Notes: generated by a model not told the origin, from the letters alone. Positions 1 to 6,005 are shown, counted from the stretch's first letter. The stretch is 42,393 bases of DNA from Verrucomicrobiales bacterium (GCA_002684915.1 NYWG01000229.1:1-42393); one strand, 5' to 3'. A program made the numbers and translations.

Positions 1-1
1 A

Positions 2-112
2 CCAGAGGAGTATCGTCTCAAGTTAGAGTTACTTACCATTGAAGAATTGGTAGAGGAGACATCAACTGGTGAAGGTTACACACTGGATGAGTTTATGGAG
101 AACCACGGGTGA
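2..112 (+). CDS. 3' end of a gene cut by the window start
   Basis: This open frame enters from the left edge and gives 36 residues before TGA. The tail is acidic and probably helical (EELVEETSTGEGYTLDEF). The stop codon overlaps a GTG at 109 (GTGA), a junction type seen at several other places in this window. Too little is present to assign a family. Confidence 0.6.
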   Translation, partial: PEEYRLKLELLTIEELVEETSTGEGYTLDEFMENHG

Positions 113-137
113 CAGTTGAGGGAGTGTCCACTATTGT

Positions 138-165
138 GGCACAGCACCCCAAAACCGTGTATATT
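138..165 (+). promoter_or_regulatory. GGCACA...GTGTAT element, copy A
   Basis: GGCACAGCACC is followed by a purine-rich spacer and CGTGTATATT, about 25 bases before the ATG at 190. Close relatives occur at 8508-8534 and 10426-10452, each just upstream of a small gene. The TATATT could be a -10 box, so the element may be a phage promoter or an activator site. The spacer here is one base longer than in the other two copies. Confidence 0.5.
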
Positions 166-189
166 AAGAGAGTCAAAGGAACACACCAC

Positions 190-444
190 ATGCAACTCAC
201 CACACTCGTCACCACCGTTGATTTCTTTCCTGAGGCATTCATCGCTGAAGAGTCTGGCACTGTCGTCAAGCGTTTCCAGAAGCGTGTCACCTTCAACTCC
301 AACGGTCTCAAGTCTTACAGCACTGTCACTGCTCTCACAGCACGTCACGAGTGGTCTGAGCGCATTGCTAACGGTGCTGAGGTCACTGGTTACAACGTAG
401 ATCAGATGCCTCGCTCTGAGTACATGCCAATGGCAGTAGGTTGA
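190..444 (+). CDS. Hypothetical small protein (84 aa)
   Basis: I do not recognise this protein. The track starts it at GTG 109, but I prefer ATG 190 because the repeated promoter-like element lies between the two and the coding character (C-ending codons such as ACC, AAC, GTC) begins there. It is threonine- and valine-rich with no membrane segment, and a soluble beta-rich fold is likely. Its TGA overlaps the ATG of the next gene (TTGATG), so the two are probably translationally coupled. Its base composition is more GC-rich than that of the next gene. Confidence 0.7.
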   Translation: MQLTTLVTTVDFFPEAFIAEESGTVVKRFQKRVTFNSNGLKSYSTVTALTARHEWSERIANGAEVTGYNVDQMPRSEYMPMAVG

Positions 445-761
445 TGATAGAACTACCCTCAGATTTTCCACACACAGCACCCGAGCACTATTATTATGAA
501 TGTAAGGATTTCAAACGTAATGTGGTTGCTATATGGCTTTGTAACACTCAAAGTTATGCTTATACTGCTGATAGTCCTATTCGTACCATCTGGGGATTCG
601 TCAAGTTCAAGCGAACGAAGAGAAGCACTACGCACACTTACCATGCCCCCATCAACTGTAATAAAGTAGGTGCTGAAGTAGATATAAATGATACTAGAGT
701 TTATACTGCTATGCAGATACTCAAACCACTCACACCAACAATACTTAACTTCTTAAGTTAA
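444..761 (+). CDS. Hypothetical protein (105 aa)
   Basis: This gene starts at ATG 444, overlapping the previous stop by one base; the track's TTG 441 is less likely. The product has aromatic-rich stretches (EHYYYE, IWGFVKF) and a C-terminal part with alternating hydrophobic residues (GAEVDINDTRVYTAM). I see no signal peptide or catalytic motif. Proteins of this look are common in T4-like cyanophages, but I cannot name a family. It is followed by a short gap holding an extended -10 promoter. Confidence 0.7.
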   Translation: MIELPSDFPHTAPEHYYYECKDFKRNVVAIWLCNTQSYAYTADSPIRTIWGFVKFKRTKRSTTHTYHAPINCNKVGAEVDINDTRVYTAMQILKPLTPTILNFLS

Positions 762-774
762 AGTATGCTATAAT
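745..774 (+). promoter_or_regulatory. Sigma-70-like promoter
   Basis: TTAACT lies 18 bases before a perfect TATAAT (769-774), with TG one base upstream of the -10 box (an extended -10). It overlaps the end of the preceding gene and sits 21 bases before the ATG at 796, so it probably drives the 796-1644 gene group through host RNA polymerase. Confidence 0.5.
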
Positions 775-795
775 TACACCAGTTCTAGGGGCACT

Positions 796-987
796 ATGTC
801 TGAGTATTATGATTTAAAACAGCAAAAGCGTAAGGATGCATTTGGTTTGTTTTACGAGAGTGTATTGAAACCTGATCATGAGTTACGTAAATGTGCCCAT
901 AACCAAGAATGTTACAACGAACTAATAGAATGGAGACAAGACATTCTCCAATACTTACAGAAACGTCGCCAACAGGAGTTCAACTAA
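796..987 (+). CDS. Hypothetical protein (63 aa)
   Basis: This is a short charged protein, probably helical, with an aromatic N-terminus (MSEYYDL) and a basic, glutamine-rich end (QKRRQQEF). Two cysteines lie close together (CAHNQEC), but there is no complete zinc motif. It is the first gene after a promoter with an extended -10, and its TAA overlaps the next ATG (TAATG), so it heads a coupled group of four genes. Confidence 0.75.
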   Translation: MSEYYDLKQQKRKDAFGLFYESVLKPDHELRKCAHNQECYNELIEWRQDILQYLQKRRQQEFN

Positions 988-1325
988 TGCATGAAGGATC
1001 TTATGAGCACCAACGCAAATTTCGTATGCAAGATGCGATTGATGATTATCTCCAAGATGATAAAGTATCAGCACGACAAGCGTATGAAGAGATTATATCT
1101 TGTATCCAGGATGTGATTGATGTGCATGGTAGAGTAGCAAATCGTGCAGAAGAGTTGAGATGCTTGATGTCACTTGATCAAGATTTTAATACTGATGCAT
1201 ACTATAGAAAAGATATCAAGCAAGAGGATCCTGTGTACAATGATGATGGTACTACATCATATGGTTATGCTGCTCATATTACCCTTGGTGACGTTACTAA
1301 ATTCCAGCGAGGATCTTCATTGTGA
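987..1325 (+). CDS. Hypothetical protein (112 aa)
   Basis: I chose ATG 987, which overlaps the preceding TAA, over the track's 909, which would run through the upstream gene. Residues 10-65 look helical and amphipathic (DAIDDYLQDDKVSARQAYEE); the rest is tyrosine- and aspartate-rich. No family is recognised. The next gene starts at a GTG inside its stop (GTGA). Confidence 0.75.
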   Translation: MHEGSYEHQRKFRMQDAIDDYLQDDKVSARQAYEEIISCIQDVIDVHGRVANRAEELRCLMSLDQDFNTDAYYRKDIKQEDPVYNDDGTTSYGYAAHITLGDVTKFQRGSSL

Positions 1326-1483
1326 AATACCGTGTTGAATGGTGGAGAAGCAAGCAAAAAGGATATCGTAGTAGGCAATCTGTTGTATTGTTCAATGATG
1401 CTGATGTATTGCATTTGGTGAAGAACATTCAAGAAGATCCTAATGTGAGTACTGTAGATGTTATCCCCGTATTAGGAGAATGA
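1322..1483 (+). CDS. Hypothetical basic protein (53 aa)
   Basis: This frame is too short for the ORF track. It starts at GTG 1322, overlapping the upstream TGA. The N-terminal half is basic and aromatic (MKYRVEWWRSKQKGYRSRQS), followed by an alternating strand-helix-strand pattern (VVLFNDADVLHLVKNI...VSTVDVIPV). The shape suggests a tiny alpha/beta fold of the kind seen in many cyanophage small proteins. It ends in ATGA with the next gene. Confidence 0.65.
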   Translation: MKYRVEWWRSKQKGYRSRQSVVLFNDADVLHLVKNIQEDPNVSTVDVIPVLGE

Positions 1484-1644
1484 ATATTGTAAGAGTTCCG
1501 CTCACTGCGGAACAAATGGAATTTATAATGGATATGATGATGAAGTATCCTAAAGACACTGTACATCATAAGCATGTTGATGATGCGTTTCTGTATGACC
1601 ACTTAGAGAAGTGGCACAGGTACGCGCTTCAAGCGGAGGAATGA
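1480..1644 (+). CDS. Hypothetical protein (54 aa)
   Basis: This is a short frame coupled to the preceding gene by an ATGA overlap and absent from the ORF track. It contains MEFIMDMMMKYP and a histidine-rich middle (HHKHVDDAF). It is mostly helical and has no recognised domain. It ends just before a TATAAT box and so probably closes the group that starts at 796. Confidence 0.65.
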   Translation: MNIVRVPLTAEQMEFIMDMMMKYPKDTVHHKHVDDAFLYDHLEKWHRYALQAEE

Positions 1645-1647
1645 CCC

Positions 1648-1653
1648 TATAAT
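1648..1653 (+). promoter_or_regulatory. Probable -10 box (TATAAT)
   Basis: A perfect TATAAT begins four bases after the TGA at 1644 and 23 bases before ATG 1676. No good -35 box is visible at 16-18 bases. A small CGCT-TCA-AGCG hairpin lies just upstream at 1625-1635. It probably starts the transcript for 1676-2245. Confidence 0.4.
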
Positions 1654-1675
1654 AAGCACATAAGCAACCAACACC

Positions 1676-1834
1676 ATGCTCAAGAAACTCCCCAACGGCA
1701 CCATGCTCTACCTGCCATACAACGTTGATGAGTACACTGCTCGCCAACGCATGGAAGCATATGCTAATCGTGAGCGTAACACAGACTACGATGGTCGCAA
1801 CTTATTCAACGAAATGTTTGGTGAAGACAACTAA
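1676..1834 (+). CDS. Hypothetical protein (52 aa)
   Basis: This small protein is absent from the ORF track. It has a hydrophobic turn-rich start (MLKKLPNGTMLYLPYNVDEY) followed by a charged helix rich in arginine and asparagine. It follows a TATAAT box, and its TAA overlaps the next ATG (TAATG). GC-ending codons make its composition slightly different from the AT-rich neighbours. No family is recognised. Confidence 0.65.
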   Translation: MLKKLPNGTMLYLPYNVDEYTARQRMEAYANRERNTDYDGRNLFNEMFGEDN

Positions 1835-1968
1835 TGAAAGTAACTCAGTATCTCTTGAGCGGCATCTTTGCCTTTGTTGCTCTCACTTGCTATCTGCTAT
1901 TCCTAGCAGATCGTGACTCCAAAATGATGAACTACTATGACTCAACAATCCAATCAAGAGTTCGTTAA
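1834..1968 (+). CDS. Small single-pass membrane protein (44 aa)
   Basis: The start overlaps the preceding stop (TAATG). Residues 6-24 (LLSGIFAFVALTCYLLFLA) form one clear membrane segment, followed by a short charged tail, so it should sit in the host inner or thylakoid membrane with the C-terminus likely cytoplasmic. No cleavage site is obvious. Its end overlaps the next frame by 32 bases. The function is unknown. Confidence 0.6.
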   Translation: MKVTQYLLSGIFAFVALTCYLLFLADRDSKMMNYYDSTIQSRVR

Positions 1969-2080
1969 CGACCTATTTGACAAACTATTCAGTCATGTTG
2001 ATACTGACATGATTGATCTACATGATGATGACTCATGCTGTGATCATCTTGAATTTGAACAACTCACTATTAATTTTTAA
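1937..2080 (+). CDS. Hypothetical acidic protein (47 aa)
   Basis: This short acidic protein (pattern DMIDLHDDDSCCDHLEFE) begins inside the end of the membrane-protein gene in another frame. The overlap of 32 bases is longer than usual but similar to other overlaps in this window. A CC pair and nearby histidines could bind metal, though there is no recognised motif. It ends four bases before the next ATG. Confidence 0.55.
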   Translation: MTQQSNQEFVNDLFDKLFSHVDTDMIDLHDDDSCCDHLEFEQLTINF

Positions 2081-2083
2081 ACT

Positions 2084-2245
2084 ATGACTATTTCTGAAGT
2101 AATGCTTGATCGTTGGCTCCTAGAGCAAATTGATGAGATCAATGATGACGCAGTAAACAACTTTGCAGACTATACCAGACAAAATCAAGACTGGCGCAAG
2201 TGTGCAACTGAAGAACTGTCACAAGAGGCATTGGATCTGCTCTGA
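2084..2245 (+). CDS. Hypothetical protein (53 aa)
   Basis: This small, acidic, helical protein (SEVMLDRWLLEQIDEINDD) follows the previous stop by three bases. No family is recognised. Its TGA lies in the loop-side end of a small hairpin that overlaps the -35 box of the next promoter, so termination of this message and initiation of the next are packed into the same 30 bases. Confidence 0.65.
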   Translation: MTISEVMLDRWLLEQIDEINDDAVNNFADYTRQNQDWRKCATEELSQEALDLL

Positions 2246-2258
2246 TCCAGCCTATACT
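2231..2258 (+). promoter_or_regulatory. Stop-codon hairpin with overlapping promoter
   Basis: TTGGAT (2231-2236), 16 bases, then TATACT (2253-2258) form a sigma-70-like promoter. TGGATC (2232-2237) pairs with GATCCA (2244-2249) around a six-base loop, and this hairpin includes the TGA of the upstream gene. The start codon at 2285 follows 26 bases after the -10 box. Confidence 0.55.
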
Positions 2259-2284
2259 ATATTCATACCAAAGGGAACCACCCA

Positions 2285-2746
2285 ATGACTGCCACCACCT
2301 TCGCTGATTACGCTGCATCTGCTGAAGCACGTAACGATATCGCACAAGCGATCCTAGGTCACACATTTGCGCTCTGCCAAGCACTTGAGCAAGACTTTGT
2401 GAAGGAGAGCATCCGTCGTCAAGAGTTCTTCATGGCATCTGCCGTAAACAGAGAGTATCATGAGCAGAAGATTGCTGACCTGAAGAATAACATTGGTGCT
2501 TATCAGTTTACTGTTGATACTGGTCGTAAGTATCACAAGGTCATGATGACTACTGATGGTGGTAATCGCTCTGTTCACTGCTTCATTGATAAGAAGACAG
2601 GTGAAGTGTACAAAGCAGCATCTATCAAAGCACCTGCCAAAGGTGTTCGTTTCAACATGCTAATCATCAAAGAGCGTGAGTTTATGCTTGAAAACGCTGA
2701 CTGGGCGGGTGGTTACCTCTATCGTAACGCTTCCTACACTGGTTGA
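2285..2746 (+). CDS. Conserved hypothetical protein (153 aa)
   Basis: The N-terminal half (residues 5-75) is helical and probably coiled (AEARNDIAQAILG, EYHEQKIADLKNNIG). The C-terminal half (80-130) is a compact beta domain with the pattern GRKYHKVMM...SVHCFIDKKTGEVYKAAS and KAPAKGVRFN. I recall this C-terminal pattern from many cyanophage and pelagiphage small proteins, but its function is unknown. It has its own promoter upstream and a promoter overlapping its stop, so it is probably expressed alone. Confidence 0.8.
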   Translation: MTATTFADYAASAEARNDIAQAILGHTFALCQALEQDFVKESIRRQEFFMASAVNREYHEQKIADLKNNIGAYQFTVDTGRKYHKVMMTTDGGNRSVHCFIDKKTGEVYKAASIKAPAKGVRFNMLIIKEREFMLENADWAGGYLYRNASYTG

Positions 2747-2771
2747 CAACCTGTCTCATACATAGTATACT
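2741..2771 (+). promoter_or_regulatory. Strong sigma-70-like promoter overlapping a stop-codon hairpin
   Basis: TTGACA (2743-2748), exactly 17 bases, then TATACT (2766-2771) is the best host-type promoter in the window. GGTT-GAC-AACC (2741-2751) forms a tight hairpin containing both the upstream TGA and the -35 box. ATG 2794 lies 22 bases after the -10 box. Confidence 0.7.
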
Positions 2772-2793
2772 GTAGTTCATCCGATCTTATCTC

Positions 2794-3024
2794 ATGTCTG
2801 CTCCCCTGTTCTATCTCGTTGCTGATGGTAATGCATTTGCCATTGAAGATGACGGTTATATGTTTGGTGCTGCTGTTAATGATGACGGCAGTGTGGATTG
2901 GGACGGTTCTTACGAATTTACTCCCAATGAAGAGGATGTTGAGTACATTGCACATATGTGTAATCTACTCAAGCAAGCACAACAACTATCCCAAGAACAA
3001 ATTCAGGAGGTCTTCGTCAAATGA
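2794..3024 (+). CDS. Hypothetical acidic protein (76 aa)
   Basis: This small acidic protein is first in a coupled run of genes driven by the TTGACA/TATACT promoter. The N-terminal part looks beta-rich (FYLVADGNAFAIEDDGYMFGAAV), and the C-terminus is a glutamine-rich helix (KQAQQLSQEQIQEVF). It overlaps the next gene by ATGA. No catalytic motif or family is recognised. Confidence 0.75.
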   Translation: MSAPLFYLVADGNAFAIEDDGYMFGAAVNDDGSVDWDGSYEFTPNEEDVEYIAHMCNLLKQAQQLSQEQIQEVFVK

Positions 3025-3314
3025 TTTACTTGTCCCGATATACTAAGACGAAACCACAGCATGCTGCTCCATTAATTGTAGCAGACATCAAGACCCTCTT
3101 GAAACCGCTTCCAACGCACTACAGCAGAGGTGAGTATAGTGTACCCGTCACAACCACGGCAGAACCCCTTACAGACGAATACAGACGCTTCTGGCGTTAT
3201 CATGGTCACTATACTCTAGAATTTACCAAGGCATTGATGCAATCTTTGCCTCAAGACGTTAAATTCGTCTCATATGATCATCTCAACAACAAACTGACTC
3301 TTATCAAACTATGA
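3021..3314 (+). CDS. Hypothetical protein (97 aa)
   Basis: It starts at ATG 3021 inside the previous stop and is coupled on both sides by ATGA overlaps. It is rich in tyrosine, threonine and proline, with FWRYHGHYTLEFTKALMQSL in the middle, and is probably a soluble mixed fold. I do not recognise it. Confidence 0.75.
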   Translation: MIYLSRYTKTKPQHAAPLIVADIKTLLKPLPTHYSRGEYSVPVTTTAEPLTDEYRRFWRYHGHYTLEFTKALMQSLPQDVKFVSYDHLNNKLTLIKL

Positions 3315-3538
3315 ATAACGTTGATGCTCTTCGGATATCCGAACAACGCGATGACATTTGCGAATGGATGATGACTCGGTTTCGTGAACTAATTGCAGAT
3401 GATCGTGTTGATGATGCACTGCATTTTGCAGATGAGTGGTTTGAATGGATGGATCCAGAAGGCTACATAAACGAGCAAACTTTGTTTTACGACGAGGATG
3501 AGCTCGCAGAACTCTACAAATCGCTCCAACATGGATGA
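3311..3538 (+). CDS. Hypothetical acidic helical protein (75 aa)
   Basis: This protein is strongly acidic and mainly helical (DDICEWMMTRFRELIADD, ALHFADEWFEWMD). The excess of Asp, Glu and Trp resembles small phage inhibitors or DNA-mimic proteins in composition only; there is no direct evidence for such a role. It is coupled by ATGA to the gene before and overlapped by eight bases by the next frame. Confidence 0.75.
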   Translation: MNNVDALRISEQRDDICEWMMTRFRELIADDRVDDALHFADEWFEWMDPEGYINEQTLFYDEDELAELYKSLQHG

Positions 3539-3665
3539 CCAAATCAAGCAATTGATATTGTCATACATGGAAGCGGAAAACAAAAAAGATCACGCGCTAG
3601 CAGAGAAGATTCTCTATGACATCAACAAAGTCAAAGCCCTATGTCGTGAAGATTCCTCTGATTGA
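3531..3665 (+). CDS. Hypothetical small protein (44 aa)
   Basis: This frame is absent from the ORF track. ATG 3531 overlaps the end of the preceding gene by eight bases. The product is a charged helix (QIKQLILSYMEAENKKDHALAEK). Its last 50 bases overlap the next frame at 3616, so one of the two could be a shadow; I keep both because without it 3539-3615 would be a gap in an otherwise gapless run. Confidence 0.5.
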   Translation: MDDQIKQLILSYMEAENKKDHALAEKILYDINKVKALCREDSSD

Positions 3666-3813
3666 TGCTCTAGAACAAGAGTATCAAGATTGGTTGATGA
3701 TTAAGCAGAGTTTGGGTATCAAACGTTCACTCAAAAGTTTCCTGTACTTTATTCACAACTATGGAATACCTGACCAAGAAGGAGGCAGTATGGATCTGCC
3801 GAAAGATGATTAA
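3616..3813 (+). CDS. Hypothetical protein (65 aa)
   Basis: The N-terminus is basic (MTSTKSKPYVVKIPL), followed by a helical region (DALEQEYQDWLMIKQSLG) and an aromatic core (LKSFLYFIHNYGI). It overlaps the previous frame by 50 bases and the following frame by 53. No family is recognised. The hydrophobic core spacing looks like a real folded protein rather than an out-of-frame shadow. Confidence 0.6.
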   Translation: MTSTKSKPYVVKIPLIDALEQEYQDWLMIKQSLGIKRSLKSFLYFIHNYGIPDQEGGSMDLPKDD

Positions 3814-3952
3814 GGTATGGCATCCGGAATTACGCGGTAACATACCTGCAAAGCAGGAGTATTGGAGTAAGTTCCTTGACATTTTATATAATGATGGTAG
3901 AATTGAACAAACTGATTATGAAACCTGGTTATGCCCTTTCAAACTAAACTGA
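3761..3952 (+). CDS. Hypothetical protein (63 aa)
   Basis: This small protein, with a helical N-terminus (TKKEAVWICRKMIKVWHP) and several tryptophans, begins inside the previous gene and extends 22 bases into the peptidase-like gene. The tryptophan- and tyrosine-rich composition (KQEYWSKFLDILYNDG) looks like a true small domain. Its function is unknown. Confidence 0.6.
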   Translation: MEYLTKKEAVWICRKMIKVWHPELRGNIPAKQEYWSKFLDILYNDGRIEQTDYETWLCPFKLN

Positions 3953-4629
3953 TTAATGCTGTTGTTGGTACTGTAGTAGCACTTGCTGCCAATGTAGGCA
4001 CTCCTGCAATTGCAGATCCTCTTACAGATGATGATTACTATTCTAATCATTCCATGGGATGTATGCTTCTTCAAGAGTGTACTGATGATGTAGACGAAGT
4101 GTTCTCTCTTCTAGATGTTTCTTCTCAGTATGACAATACGGATTCTTTCTATCCTGTTGCGAATGAGTTTAACAATATGCTTGTGGCACTGAATCAAATC
4201 GGTGTCAGAGTATATCTTGCGGATGAGAAGTATTTCCCTGTAGGACATCGTGGTGTCTATCATACTGTGAGTAATAACTTCTTCTTGAACAAGGCATTTA
4301 TGGGTCGTCCTAGTACACTTATGAGTGTAATGCGTCATGAAGGATGGCATGCAGCGCAAGATTGTATGGCAGGTACGATTGATAATAGTATGATTGCTAT
4401 CATTATGCCTGAAGATAGCGTACCAATGTTGTGGCAAGAGATGGTGAAGCGGACATATGTATTGCAACCAGGTGCAATTCCGTGGGAGAAAGAAGCAACA
4501 TGGGCAGGTAAGACAGAAGGAATGACATTGAGTGCTCTTCAGAGTTGTGCAGCAGGAACAATGTGGTCAGATTATGAACCAACTCCTATGACACGTGAAT
4601 GGTTGGAGAACAATGGATTCATCAAATAA
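3931..4629 (+). CDS. Exported HExxH metallopeptidase-like protein (232 aa)
   Basis: Residues 1-28 are a signal peptide: a basic start, a hydrophobic stretch (AVVGTVVALAANVG) and an AxA-type cleavage site before DP (AIA/DP). Residues 136-140 read HEGWH, the zinc-binding HExxH helix of gluzincin-type peptidases; E186 or E188 (PWEKEA) could be the third ligand. Four cysteines (44, 50, 145, 206) would fit disulphides outside the cytoplasm. I infer a zinc peptidase or peptidase-fold protein acting in the host periplasm or on the cell surface. It lies between small unknown genes and an AbrB-like gene, overlapping both. The substrate is unknown, and catalytic activity is not proven by the motif alone. 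Confidence 0.7.
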   Translation: MPFQTKLINAVVGTVVALAANVGTPAIADPLTDDDYYSNHSMGCMLLQECTDDVDEVFSLLDVSSQYDNTDSFYPVANEFNNMLVALNQIGVRVYLADEKYFPVGHRGVYHTVSNNFFLNKAFMGRPSTLMSVMRHEGWHAAQDCMAGTIDNSMIAIIMPEDSVPMLWQEMVKRTYVLQPGAIPWEKEATWAGKTEGMTLSALQSCAAGTMWSDYEPTPMTREWLENNGFIK

Positions 4630-4897
4630 GTACATCACTAAAGTACAACAGTATCAAGACACAGAGGACTACTACATTGAAATCCCAGAAGAAATCACCA
4701 ACGAACTCAACTGGCAAGAAGGAGATGAAATCTGTTGGACAATTGTCAACGAACAAATCATCCTCACGAACTACACAAAGAAAACTAGAAGAAAATATCA
4801 AAGCGTTAACATCAGTGACGCCACGCAAGAAGACTACCAAGACTTCTGGTACAACAGCGAAAGCGAAGGGCAAGAGTACACCAGCAACAGAGTTTAG
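4613..4897 (+). CDS. AbrB/MazE-like DNA-binding protein (94 aa)
   Basis: Residues about 11-52 match the swapped-hairpin AbrB fold: an alternating strand, IPEEI, a short helix, GDEICWTIVNEQIILT. Such domains dimerise and bind DNA as transition-state regulators or antitoxins. I chose ATG 4613 over the GTG at 4595 because the domain begins shortly after it; either start overlaps the peptidase gene in another frame. No toxin partner is visible next to it, so a transcription regulator is more likely than an antitoxin. The C-terminal 40 residues are acidic and tyrosine-rich. Confidence 0.65.
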   Translation: MDSSNKYITKVQQYQDTEDYYIEIPEEITNELNWQEGDEICWTIVNEQIILTNYTKKTRRKYQSVNISDATQEDYQDFWYNSESEGQEYTSNRV

Positions 4898-4898
4898 A

Positions 4899-5087
4899 TA
4901 TCAGAATTCACGTAAGTTAAATCTATTTCCTTACGTGGATACATTCCCATGGTTTCTAGAAAATCGTAAGGAAGACAATAAGAAGTGTTGGTTTCAGTGT
5001 GAAGATCATGTGATTAAATATGTCACGAGGTATAACCTCTATCCAATTAAAGATTATAAGTGTTTATGTTACAACCAGAACCAATAG
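4899..5087 (+). other. Protein-like reading frame without a clear start
   Basis: After the AbrB-like stop, the frame that gives the track's 4599-5087 ORF reads like a real protein for about 60 residues, with PYVDTFPWFLENR and paired cysteine/tryptophan residues (CWFQCEDHVIKYV). Upstream, this frame is a lysine/serine/threonine shadow of the AbrB-like gene, and there is no ATG near 4890; only a GTG at about 4935 is available. It could be a gene with an odd start, an extension made by frameshifting, or a remnant. It overlaps the oxygenase start at 5066. Confidence 0.35.
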
Positions 5088-5671
5088 ACGAGAGTAAGAT
5101 CATTGTTACCGATGATTTCCTACCAGAGAAAGACTTTGCAATTGTACGAGACTATATCTTAGGAAATCAAATGTCCTGGTATTGGGTTGGTAACTATGCT
5201 GGTGGTTATCCATTGATGGAGCATGTATTCTATTCCGAAAAGAGAGGACCTGAACTACATGTTGGTACACCAATGGTGAATACAGTTGCATTTAGAGCAA
5301 TTGATCCTGTCATCGCACGTCTTCAACCAGCATCATTGATTCGTGTCCGCGCTAATTGTAATTGGCGTACTAATGATAAGATGCAACAACGTGATTGGCA
5401 CACGGATGTACCATTTGAATGTCAATCTGGCATATATTATATGCATGATAGTGATGGTTGCACAGTATTCAAAGATGGTACAAATGAGCAAATTGAAGTA
5501 GAAACTAAAGAGAATCGCTTCATTCAGTTTCCTTCTACATATGAGCATGCTGCAACACCATTCACAGAGGGAGTACGTCGTGTGGTATTGAATATTAACT
5601 TCCATATCAACAAAATCATCCCAAATGTGACCACTATTACAACTGGCACAAGCAACCCTGAGCACTGGTGA
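5066..5671 (+). CDS. 2-oxoglutarate/Fe(II)-dependent oxygenase (201 aa)
   Basis: The protein carries the facial triad of 2OG-Fe(II) dioxygenases: H112 and D114 (DWHTD) and the distal H161 (TYEHAATPF), with R171/R172 ten residues later for 2-oxoglutarate. The strand pattern between them (SGIYYMHDSDGCTVF, RFIQFP) fits the double-stranded beta-helix. Such enzymes hydroxylate or demethylate proteins, nucleic acids or small molecules; the substrate cannot be inferred here. ATG 5066 is preferred over GTG 5060. T4-like cyanophages often carry several of these genes, and this window has at least three plus a cupin-like relative. Confidence 0.8.
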   Translation: MLQPEPIDESKIIVTDDFLPEKDFAIVRDYILGNQMSWYWVGNYAGGYPLMEHVFYSEKRGPELHVGTPMVNTVAFRAIDPVIARLQPASLIRVRANCNWRTNDKMQQRDWHTDVPFECQSGIYYMHDSDGCTVFKDGTNEQIEVETKENRFIQFPSTYEHAATPFTEGVRRVVLNINFHINKIIPNVTTITTGTSNPEHW

Positions 5672-5684
5672 TCTGTGTTATAAT
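5645..5684 (+). promoter_or_regulatory. Probable promoter with TATAAT
   Basis: A perfect TATAAT (5679-5684) lies 22 bases before ATG 5707. A GGCACA (5645-5650) sits upstream, recalling the repeated element at 8508 and 10426, but the spacing is longer. No standard -35 is seen at 17 bases. Confidence 0.4.
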
Positions 5685-5706
5685 AACAGAGTAACCAACC
5701 TATATC

Positions 5707-5862
5707 ATGAGCAACCGTTTTTGGTTATTGACAAGTACATTATGTGGTATCGGGTTATTGTATGTCACTGCAATGCCTGCTGCCACACAAGGTGAGATGG
5801 TTCAAACCATCGTTGAGATTGTGCATTCTTTCCCTAAAGCAAAAGATGGAGAACAGTACTAA
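5707..5862 (+). CDS. Small exported or membrane-anchored protein (51 aa)
   Basis: This frame is absent from the ORF track. Residues 5-22 (FWLLTSTLCGIGLLYVTA) are hydrophobic and followed by AMPAATQ, which could be a signal-peptidase site or the end of a membrane anchor. The remaining 25 residues form a short amphipathic helix. It has its own TATAAT and is coupled to the next gene by TAATG. The function is unknown. Confidence 0.65.
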   Translation: MSNRFWLLTSTLCGIGLLYVTAMPAATQGEMVQTIVEIVHSFPKAKDGEQY

Positions 5863-6005
5863 TGACTAAGAAGCAAATCATAAGCAAGAAAGGTGAGACC
5901 TGGGAGTATGAAGAAACTCCTGAAACTCGTGCTGCATTGAAGAAATTACATGATGGTATTCGTAAACTAGAAGAACAAGCACCTGATTATGGAGTTGGTA
6001 AATGA
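5862..6005 (+). CDS. Hypothetical charged protein (47 aa)
   Basis: This very small, charged, helical protein (MTKKQIISKKGETWEYEE, then RAALKKLHDGIRKLEEQ) is coupled to its neighbours on both sides, by TAATG upstream and ATGA downstream. Small proteins of this type recur in cyanophage genomes. No function is known. Confidence 0.7.
   Translation: MTKKQIISKKGETWEYEETPETRAALKKLHDGIRKLEEQAPDYGVGK

Noticed and set aside
109-189. GTG start at 109 for the first complete gene
   Set aside because: The GTGA overlap is attractive, but the repeated promoter-like element lies inside this segment and ATG 190 fits codon use better.
1495-1512. TTCCGC-TCACT-GCGGAA hairpin as terminator
   Set aside because: It lies within the coding part of the 1480-1644 gene, with no T run.
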